Source: Rhodospirillaceae bacterium
GTDB taxonomy: Bacteria > Pseudomonadota > Alphaproteobacteria > Rhodospirillales > JABHCV01
Reading direction: 5' to 3'
Assembly (NCBI GenBank): GCA_013204045.1
Contig: JABMOQ010000057.1
Location: 1 to 41,657 of the forward strand
Length of the DNA: 41,657 nt
Shown: piece by piece, positions 35,124 through 41,657 of the stretch
Position numbering within the stretch: the first letter of the stretch is position 1
How the letters are laid out: every line of letters begins with the position of its first letter
The notes under the pieces: model-generated
Databases searched by the model: none
The model's input: the letters and a program-made list of their open reading frames with translations, nothing else
Told to the model about the DNA's origin: nothing
Translations under genes and position numbers: made by a program

Positions 35124-35836
35124 TTACCGGAAAAAATTTCTTTGGCAATTCTATCGGCGGCCACGACCGGGTCGTCGGCGCCGGTGATCGGCCGGCCGAT
35201 AACCAGATAGTCGGCGCCCATTTTGATTGCGCCCGACGGGGTGACGATGCGCTTCTGGTCGTCCGCCACCGCCCACTGGGGCCGGATACCCGGCACCACC
35301 AGTTTGAAATCGTCGCCCAAATCCTGGCGCAGGGCCGTCACTTCCTTGGCCGAGCAGACCACCCCGTCAAGGCCGCTGGCTTTGGCCAGGGCGGCCAGAC
35401 GGCGGACCTGATCGAGGGGGCTTGAATCGACGCCGACGGCACGCAGGTCGCCTTCATCCATGGACGTCAGCACGGTAACGGCGATGACCAGCGGCCGCCC
35501 GGCTCCGGCGCCTGCCGCCGCATCCATCGCCGCCTTCATCATATCGGCGCCGCCGGCGGCATGAACGTTGACCATAAACGGCTTCAAGGCCAGGGCGGCG
35601 CGCACTGCACCGGCCACCGTATTGGGAATGTCGTGGAATTTGAGGTCGAGGAACACCGGCAGGCCGGCACCTGATATCCGTTCGACCCCGGCCGGGCCGA
35701 AAGCGGTAAAAAATTCCTTGCCGACTTTCAGGCCGCCGACGTGACCGTTCAGCCGTTCCGCCAGTATGGCGGCGGCGGCGATGTCGGTGGTGTCCAGCGC
35801 GACAAAGGTTCGGCGGTCGGGGGCAATGTCAGACAT
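35120..35836 (-). CDS. pyrF: Orotidine 5'-phosphate decarboxylase
   Basis: A 238-residue TIM-barrel enzyme making UMP from OMP, the last step of de novo pyrimidine synthesis. The catalytic D-x-K-x-x-D is in FLDLKFHDIPNTVAGAV. FVALDTTD is the N-terminal strand, and the phosphate-binding end is VVPGIRP ... YLVIGRPIT. It overlaps trpF by four bases and follows the cyclodeaminase-family gene after 15 bp. Confidence 0.97.
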   Translation of the reverse strand: MSDIAPDRRTFVALDTTDIAAAAILAERLNGHVGGLKVGKEFFTAFGPAGVERISGAGLPVFLDLKFHDIPNTVAGAVRAALALKPFMVNVHAAGGADMMKAAMDAAAGAGAGRPLVIAVTVLTSMDEGDLRAVGVDSSPLDQVRRLAALAKASGLDGVVCSAKEVTALRQDLGDDFKLVVPGIRPQWAVADDQKRIVTPSGAIKMGADYLVIGRPITGADDPVVAADRIAKEIFSGK

Positions 35837-35851
35837 GTGTGTTTTATAACC

Positions 35852-36787
35852 CTAGCCCCGTTCAAAGGCCAGCTTGGCGGCGGCCAGGTCTTCCAGGGCC
35901 GAGCCGGCGGATTTGAAATAGGTGATGTCATCGGCAGATTCGCGGAGCGCGCACGTTGCCTTTGCCATGTCGGATAAATCGCCGATAACGTCTTCTGCCC
36001 GAAGGGTTCCGTTGGCCAGGGGTTGCACCAGGTCGCCGGCTTCTTTCATGGCCCCGTCCCGGGTGTCGCAATAAACCCGGGCGCGCCGGATGCAATCATC
36101 ATCGGCCTCTCGCATATCGGGCTTGAAACTGCCGACCAGATCCAGATGCTGGCCGGGCTTCAACCAGCCCCCCATGACCAGCGGATCATTGGCCAGGGTG
36201 GCGCACGAAATGACGTCGGCCTTGCCGACGGCGGCCTGCAGATTGGTCTCGACGCTGATAGAGGCCCCCTGAATGTCCAGGGTCTCAACCAAAGAGCGCG
36301 CCTTGTCCGGATTGCGCCCCCAGACCATAATCCCGGTGAACGGCCTGACGGTGGCATGGGCCCGGATCAGGTGCGGCGCCAGCACCCCGGTACCGACCAT
36401 CAGCAGCACACTGGAATCCTTGCGTGACAAATAGCGCGACGCCAATGCAGAAACTGACGCCGTCTTCAGGGCCGTCAGCTCGGTTCCGTCGAGCATGGCC
36501 AGCGGGGTGCCGTTTTTGCCATCGATCAGCATATAGGAACCCATGACAGCAGGCAGGCCCTGGGCGCTGTTTTCGGGAAAAACCGTGACAATCTTGACGC
36601 CGATGATATCGCCCTGCCGCCATGCCGGCATCAGCAACATGGTCGGGTCGAGGCCGCCTGGCGTGTCAATTGAATGGTGGTGTCTTGTCGGCACCGTGCA
36701 GCCGCTTTCGAACATGGCGTCAATGGCGTCGATCAGCGACGGATAATCCAGTCGCTGGCGAAGGTCTTCGGCAGAGAGTATTTTCAT
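35852..36787 (-). CDS. Ornithine cyclodeaminase / mu-crystallin family protein
   Basis: A 311-residue NAD(P)-dependent enzyme of the ornithine cyclodeaminase/mu-crystallin family. Family features are MLLMPAWRQGDIIGVKIVTVFPEN (with the substrate lysine), LDGTELTALKTASVSALASRYLSR, the nucleotide-binding VGTGVLAPHLIRAHATVRP and the catalytic-Asp region LVGSFKPDMREADD. Members act as ornithine cyclodeaminase, alanine dehydrogenase or ketimine (pyrroline-2-carboxylate) reductase, and the sequence alone does not tell which. It lies inside a housekeeping cluster between lapA and pyrF. Confidence 0.85.
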   Translation of the reverse strand: MKILSAEDLRQRLDYPSLIDAIDAMFESGCTVPTRHHHSIDTPGGLDPTMLLMPAWRQGDIIGVKIVTVFPENSAQGLPAVMGSYMLIDGKNGTPLAMLDGTELTALKTASVSALASRYLSRKDSSVLLMVGTGVLAPHLIRAHATVRPFTGIMVWGRNPDKARSLVETLDIQGASISVETNLQAAVGKADVISCATLANDPLVMGGWLKPGQHLDLVGSFKPDMREADDDCIRRARVYCDTRDGAMKEAGDLVQPLANGTLRAEDVIGDLSDMAKATCALRESADDITYFKSAGSALEDLAAAKLAFERG

Positions 36788-36802
36788 GGGCTTTGGGCTA
36801 CC

Positions 36803-37162
36803 TCAAGCCGCGTCCGCATCGCGGCGGGGCAAGGCCAGGTTGGTGCCGGGGTGCGAAGCGATCTGGGTTTCCGCCTTCTTTAGCTGTTCTTTCAGGATCG
36901 CCAGTTCGCGAACCTGATTTTCAAGCTGCCGCATCAATTGGCGATTGCGGGTGCGGGTGCGGCCAGCCGAAATCCAGGCAATAATGGCGCCGATAATAAA
37001 GCCGGCGAAAACACCGGCCAGGGCGATGGAAAATACCGGGGCCTGAAATGCTATCGGCAGCGGCCACAGGTCTATGGCGGCCAGATCGCGGTTTGATATG
37101 GTGAAAACCATGATTCCCGCAGCCAGCGGGATCATCAATATCCAGGAAATAAGCTTGGCCAC
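36803..37162 (-). CDS. LapA-domain (DUF1049) inner-membrane protein
   Basis: A 119-residue protein with two membrane helices (about residues 5-22 and 42-65) separated by the typical NRDLAAIDLWPLPIAFQAPVF segment. A cytoplasmic coiled-coil follows (RQLMRQLENQVRELAILKEQLKKAE). It matches the LapA domain family. E. coli LapA works with LapB in lipopolysaccharide assembly control, but the role of short proteobacterial members is less clear. The start is GTG at 37162, two bases after ihfB ends. Confidence 0.82.
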   Translation of the reverse strand: MAKLISWILMIPLAAGIMVFTISNRDLAAIDLWPLPIAFQAPVFSIALAGVFAGFIIGAIIAWISAGRTRTRNRQLMRQLENQVRELAILKEQLKKAETQIASHPGTNLALPRRDADAA

Positions 37163-37164
37163 CG

Positions 37165-37443
37165 TTAGCCGTTCAGCTTCTCGCGAAGCTGCTTGCCGGT
37201 TTTGAAATAGGGGATGAACTTGGAAGCCACATTAACAGCCTCGCCGGTGCGCGGGTTGCGGCCAACGCGGGCGCCGCGGCCCTTGACCGAAAATGCCCCG
37301 AAGCCGCGCAGCTCGACCCTGTCGCCGTTGGCTAGCGCCGCGGTGATTTCGTCAAATATGGTAATGACGATCCGTTCAACATCCCGTTGATAAAGATGCG
37401 GATTGGCTTCCGCCAGACGCTGTATCAATTCGGATTTGGTCAT
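37165..37443 (-). CDS. ihfB: Integration host factor beta subunit
   Basis: A 92-residue DNA-bending protein of the HU/IHF family. [12 protein letters not shown] opens the helical part. The beta-ribbon arm signature [24 protein letters not shown] carries the RNPxTG that inserts into the minor groove. [16 protein letters not shown] ends it. The sequence and the position between sppA and lapA, downstream of rpsA, point to IhfB and not HU. GGAGG lies nine bases before the ATG. Confidence 0.96.
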   Translation of the reverse strand: MTKSELIQRLAEANPHLYQRDVERIVITIFDEITAALANGDRVELRGFGAFSVKGRGARVGRNPRTGEAVNVASKFIPYFKTGKQLREKLNG

Positions 37444-37485
37444 CGCCTCATTCCTCCCTATGCGGTCATCCCGCCAATTCCTGCA

Positions 37486-38397
37486 CTACCAGCTATCAGG
37501 GTGCCAAAGGGAGATCAGGCCGTCAAGTCTAAGTCTTTCAGAAAACAGAGCTTTTCCAGCCATTCCCTTAAAATAATCACGCCAATCGTTGCTCGGATAG
37601 TTAATTTCCAGGTCGCGAACCGGCAAATCACCGGAAATATCGCGGTTTTTCTCGAGCCACGTGCGGGCCTGGGCCTCGCCACCAGTGGCATCAACAAGCC
37701 CCGCCGCCAGGGCCTGGCGGCCGGTAAAAATGCGCCCGTCGGCCAATGGCATAACGTCCCCCCGGGCCATATTGCGGCGCTCGGCGACCATATCGACAAA
37801 CATCGCATACATATCCATAACCACGTCCTGGGCGACCTGGCGGGCTTCCGTCGAGGTCGGTTCGAACGGGTTGGGTTGCGCTTTCAACGGGCCACTTTTG
37901 ATGGTTTCGGGTTTTATGCCAAGCTTGTCGAGCAGTCCGTTCAGATTGGCCGTTTGCATGAGCACGCCGATGGACCCGGTCACCGTGCCTTGCCGGGCGA
38001 CCAGATGGTCGGCGGCCAGCGCCACCATGTAACCGGCAGATGCCGCCGTCGACCCCATGACCGCGACCACCGGTTTGGTGCCGGCGACCCCCCGCAAGGC
38101 ATAATACAGGCTTTCGCCGCCGACGACGGTACCGCCGGGGCTGTCGATCCGCACGATAAGCGCCTGCACCTTGTCATCATGGGTAATGTCTTGAAGGGCC
38201 GCTTCACGGGAAATGTCTTCGAGGATAATGCCGTCGATATACATGCGGGCCACATGGTCACCCCGGGGGGCGCCATCAAAGCGACTGAGCATGGCGGCGG
38301 CGGCGATGACCAGCCCCACGACAGCCACCACGCGCCACAACAACAGGCGCGTTTTCAGGCGGCGGCGATCAATGATGGTATCGGCTTCCAGAGACAT
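37486..38397 (-). CDS. sppA: Signal peptide peptidase SppA (short form)
   Basis: A 303-residue membrane serine protease that digests released signal peptides. An N-terminal membrane helix (about residues 20-41) anchors it facing the periplasm. The catalytic Ser is in VMGSTAASAGYMVALAAD. The base Lys is in IKSGPLKAQPNPFEP. IDSPGGTVVGGESLYYAL is the peptidase S49 signature. The length is that of the single-domain type, about half of E. coli SppA. GGGGAAAG precedes the ATG. Members of the cluster on both sides match the rpsA-sppA-ihfB order. Confidence 0.94.
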   Translation of the reverse strand: MSLEADTIIDRRRLKTRLLLWRVVAVVGLVIAAAAMLSRFDGAPRGDHVARMYIDGIILEDISREAALQDITHDDKVQALIVRIDSPGGTVVGGESLYYALRGVAGTKPVVAVMGSTAASAGYMVALAADHLVARQGTVTGSIGVLMQTANLNGLLDKLGIKPETIKSGPLKAQPNPFEPTSTEARQVAQDVVMDMYAMFVDMVAERRNMARGDVMPLADGRIFTGRQALAAGLVDATGGEAQARTWLEKNRDISGDLPVRDLEINYPSNDWRDYFKGMAGKALFSERLRLDGLISLWHPDSW

Positions 38398-38441
38398 CTT
38401 TCCCCGTCTGTTCTGCGGGCCTTAACCCTTGGGCGGGGCGG

Positions 38442-38472
38442 GCAGGGCCGGAACGTGTCGTTCCGGCCCTGC
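38442..38472 (-). terminator. Strong stem-loop after rpsA
   Basis: GCAGGGCCGGAAC pairs perfectly with GTTCCGGCCCTGC (13 bp) around a five-base loop, nine bases after the rpsA stop. No T-run follows on either strand. It may be a processing or stabilising element or a weak terminator rather than a full intrinsic terminator. Confidence 0.5.
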
Positions 38473-38480
38473 TGCCCGGA

Positions 38481-40376
38481 CTATTCGTCCTTGGCTTTTG
38501 CCGCTTTCTTGGTTGTCGCTTTTTTGGCCGTCGCCTTCTTGGCCACGGCCTTCTTCTCTGTGGTTTTTTTGGCTGCGGCTTTCTTGGTCACGGCTTTCTT
38601 TTCCGTGGCCTTCTTGGCCTCTGCTTTCTTGGCCGCAGGTTTCTTGGTTTCTACAGCCTCGCCGGAGACCTGCTTCTCCTTGATTGCGGCGCCCAGAATA
38701 TCCCCGAGGGACGCGCCGGAATCGGACGATCCATATTCCTGCATTGCCTTTTTCTCTTCAGCAACCTCAAGGGCCTTAACCGAAAGCGTCAGTTTACGGC
38801 CACTGGCGTCAATCTGCATGACCTTGGCATCAACTTTTTCGCCAGTGGCATAGCGATCGGGACGCTGTTCAGAGCGCTCCCTGGACAGGTCGCCCTTGCG
38901 GATAAAGCCAGGGATGCCTTCGCCGACGCGCACTTCAATACCGCCATCGGTGATGGCGCTGACCGTGCAGGTGACGACTTCGCCCTTCTTGATGCTTTTC
39001 AGCTCGCCCTTGAACGGGTCTTCCGTCAATTGCTTGATGCCAAGACTGATGCGTTCTTTTTCAACGTCAACGTCAAGCACCTTGGCCTTGACCATATCGC
39101 CCTTCTTGAATTCGCCCAGCGCTTCTTCGCCGGATTTTGTCCACGACAGGTCGGACAGATGCGCCATGCCGTCGATATCGCCGGAAAGGCCGATGAACAA
39201 TCCGAATTCGGTGATGTTCTTGATTTCGCCTTCGACCTCGGTGCCGACAGTATTGTTTTCGACAAAGGCTTCCCACGGATTTGAGCCACACTGCTTGAGG
39301 CCCAGCGAGATGCGCCGCTTGTCCGGGTCCGCATCAAGGACCATGACTTCGACTTCCTGGCTCGTCGAAACGATTTTGCCGGGATGAATATTTTTCTTGG
39401 TCCAGCTCATTTCGGAAACATGGACCAGGCCTTCGACGCCCGGCTCCAGCTCCACGAAGGCGCCGTAGTCGGTGATGTTGGTAATACGCCCAGTGAACAT
39501 GGTGCCGACCGGGTACTTGGTGGCGACGCCTTCCCACGGGTCGGATTCAAGCTGCTTCATGCCAAGGGAAATGCGCTGGGTTTCTGCATTGAAGCGGATC
39601 ACCTGCACCTTGACGGTCTCGCCGATGTTGAGCGCTTCGGACGGGTGGTTGATGCGTCGCCAGGCGATATCGGTGACGTGCAGCAGGCCATCGACACCAC
39701 CAAGATCGACGAACGCGCCGTAATCGGTGATGTTTTTGACGATGCCTTCCAGGACCTGTCCTTCCGACAGGTTGGAGATCAGCTCGCCGCGCTCTTCCGC
39801 GCGGGTTTCTTCCAGAACGGCGCGGCGCGACACCACGATGTTGTTGCGCTGGCGATCCATCTTCAGAATCTGGAACGGCTGCGGGGTCCCCATCAAGGGT
39901 GAAATGTCGCGCACCGGGCGGATATCGACCTGGCTGCCGGGCAGGAAGGCGACGGCACCGGAAAGATCGACGATAAAGCCGCCCTTGACGCGCCCGAAGA
40001 TGACGCCGTTGACGCGCTCGGTCGCGTTGAACATTTTTTCCAGGTCCGTCCAGGCTTCCTCGCGGCGGGCCTTTTCGCGGCTCAGGCGCACGACACCGTC
40101 GCGGTCCTCGAAGCGTTCGACGAAAATATCGACGATATCGCCAACCTTGATGTCGGCGGGCTGACCGGGAAGGGCAAATTCTTTCAGCGATACGCGGCCT
40201 TCGGATTTGAGGCCGACGTCGATGGTCGCGGCGTCGCTGTCCATTGCGATGACCGTGCCCTTAACGACATGGCCTTCAAAGGCGCCGTCGGCACCAAGCG
40301 ATTCGTCCAGCAGGTCGGCGAAAATCTCGCCACTATCAAAGGAGGGTTCTTCTGTGCTCATGTTTGCAGGAGCCAT
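38481..40376 (-). CDS. rpsA: 30S ribosomal protein S1 with a Lys/Ala-rich tail
   Basis: A 631-residue S1, needed for mRNA binding and initiation on many transcripts. Six S1 domains are visible in order. They begin at HVVKGTVIAMD (about 35), RVNGVIFGRVKGGFIVDL, GQVLEGIVKNITDYGAFVDLG, GTMFTGRITNITDYGAFVEL, GTEVEGEIKNITEFGLFIGL and GEVVTCTVSAITDGGIEV. The third to fifth share the DYGAFV/EFGLFI and ISLG(M/L/I)KQ motifs. After the last domain comes an unusual tail of ten KKxxx pentapeptides (residues 578-627) ending AKDE. Typical alphaproteobacterial S1 is about 560-570 residues. The ATG at 40376 has AAGGA nine bases upstream. An ATG five codons later is a less likely start. Confidence 0.97.
   Translation of the reverse strand: MAPANMSTEEPSFDSGEIFADLLDESLGADGAFEGHVVKGTVIAMDSDAATIDVGLKSEGRVSLKEFALPGQPADIKVGDIVDIFVERFEDRDGVVRLSREKARREEAWTDLEKMFNATERVNGVIFGRVKGGFIVDLSGAVAFLPGSQVDIRPVRDISPLMGTPQPFQILKMDRQRNNIVVSRRAVLEETRAEERGELISNLSEGQVLEGIVKNITDYGAFVDLGGVDGLLHVTDIAWRRINHPSEALNIGETVKVQVIRFNAETQRISLGMKQLESDPWEGVATKYPVGTMFTGRITNITDYGAFVELEPGVEGLVHVSEMSWTKKNIHPGKIVSTSQEVEVMVLDADPDKRRISLGLKQCGSNPWEAFVENNTVGTEVEGEIKNITEFGLFIGLSGDIDGMAHLSDLSWTKSGEEALGEFKKGDMVKAKVLDVDVEKERISLGIKQLTEDPFKGELKSIKKGEVVTCTVSAITDGGIEVRVGEGIPGFIRKGDLSRERSEQRPDRYATGEKVDAKVMQIDASGRKLTLSVKALEVAEEKKAMQEYGSSDSGASLGDILGAAIKEKQVSGEAVETKKPAAKKAEAKKATEKKAVTKKAAAKKTTEKKAVAKKATAKKATTKKAAKAKDE
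38496..38645 (-). repeat. 15-nt period repeat coding ten KKxxx pentapeptides
   Basis: Ten consecutive five-residue units beginning with Lys-Lys (KKPAA, KKAEA, KKATE, KKAVT, KKAAA, KKTTE, KKAVA, KKATA, KKATT, KKAAK) are encoded in frame within the 3' end of rpsA. The low complexity resembles histone H1-like and AlgP-type tails and should bind nucleic acid. Such repeats can change copy number by slippage. Confidence 0.85.
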
Positions 40377-40454
40377 GATCTGGTATCCTTAGGTCTATGT
40401 TTTTTCCCGGCCAGCCGGTTGATCCCGGCGGTCTTTTGGCGGAAACGATCAAAA

Positions 40455-40477
40455 CTTTTTCACACCATGCGAAAAAG
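40455..40477 (-). terminator. Possible terminator between cmk and rpsA
   Basis: Five bases after the cmk stop, CTTTTTCGCA pairs with TGTGAAAAAG (10 bp with one G-T pair, three-base loop), followed by TTTT. The stem is AT-rich, so it may end only part of the transcripts. A GC-rich smaller hairpin lies between it and the rpsA ribosome-binding site. Confidence 0.4.
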
Positions 40478-40482
40478 CCGTC

Positions 40483-41657
<1,175 letters not shown>

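Noticed and set aside
38496-38645. CRISPR-like or intergenic minisatellite array
   Set aside because: The 15-nt period is in frame within rpsA and codes a regular KKxxx tail, with no spacers.
37387-38853. Plus-strand open frame of 488 codons opposite ihfB, sppA and the end of rpsA
   Set aside because: It spans three genuine minus-strand genes. Its low-complexity end is just the reverse of the KKxxx repeat.

Overview
The window looks like a chromosomal segment of a GC-rich alphaproteobacterium, most like the Rhodospirillales and their relatives. This is inferred from gene content and order, not from a database match. The markers are a ChvI/ChvG two-component pair followed by a short HPr kinase and PTS phosphorelay proteins, a DivL homologue with tyrosine in place of the phospho-accepting histidine, AddAB instead of RecBCD, an AmgK/MurU recycling pair, and an aroA-cmk-rpsA-sppA-ihfB-...-pyrF-trpFBA-accD-folC supercluster. 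I found no tRNA, rRNA, CRISPR, transposase or prophage gene.

Layout. 1-2408 (+): the end of gltB, gltD, a short DUF1178 zinc-ribbon protein and a DUF423 membrane protein, all overlapping by 1-4 nt. 2405-4231 (-): GTP-type PEP carboxykinase with a visible promoter. 4394-8751 is an accessory block. It holds a small membrane/coiled-coil protein, a tightly overlapping cassette of two DUF1538 membrane proteins, a PII-like protein and a CBS-pair protein, a 25-codon upstream ORF, a copper chaperone, and CbtA/CbtB cobalt uptake genes under a cobalamin riboswitch (about 8860-9054, minus strand). 9148-14785 (+): chvI, chvG, hprK, a stand-alone RapZ C-terminal domain, EIIA-Man, HPr and EI, which form a regulatory PTS chain with no permease here. 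14912-18649 (+): ahcY and divL. 18652-19695 (-): ferredoxin-NADP reductase. 19773-28809 (+): tsaE, amgK, murU, addB, addA, trxA, ending at a strong terminator. 28973-30169 (+): a class V aminotransferase. 30196-41657 (-): the 13-gene cluster from aroA (cut by the window edge) to folC.

How it fits together. GltBD, PckA, ChvGI and HprK/HPr/EI/EIIA link nitrogen status, PEP supply and envelope or acid stress to carbon flow. The DUF1538-PII-CBS cassette looks like an ion or solute transporter with its own nucleotide-sensing regulators. It is the best candidate here for an incompletely described system. CbtAB and the riboswitch adjust cobalt import to B12 level, and their promoter appears to share its -10 region with the chvI promoter on the other strand.

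Other oddities are tsaE with no ATG/GTG/TTG start where homology demands one, folC apparently starting at CTG, RapZ reduced to its C-terminal domain, and ribosomal protein S1 carrying ten KKxxx pentapeptides at its C-terminus. All residue positions and motifs were read by eye from the sequence. Family assignments come from memory of those families, and no search was run.
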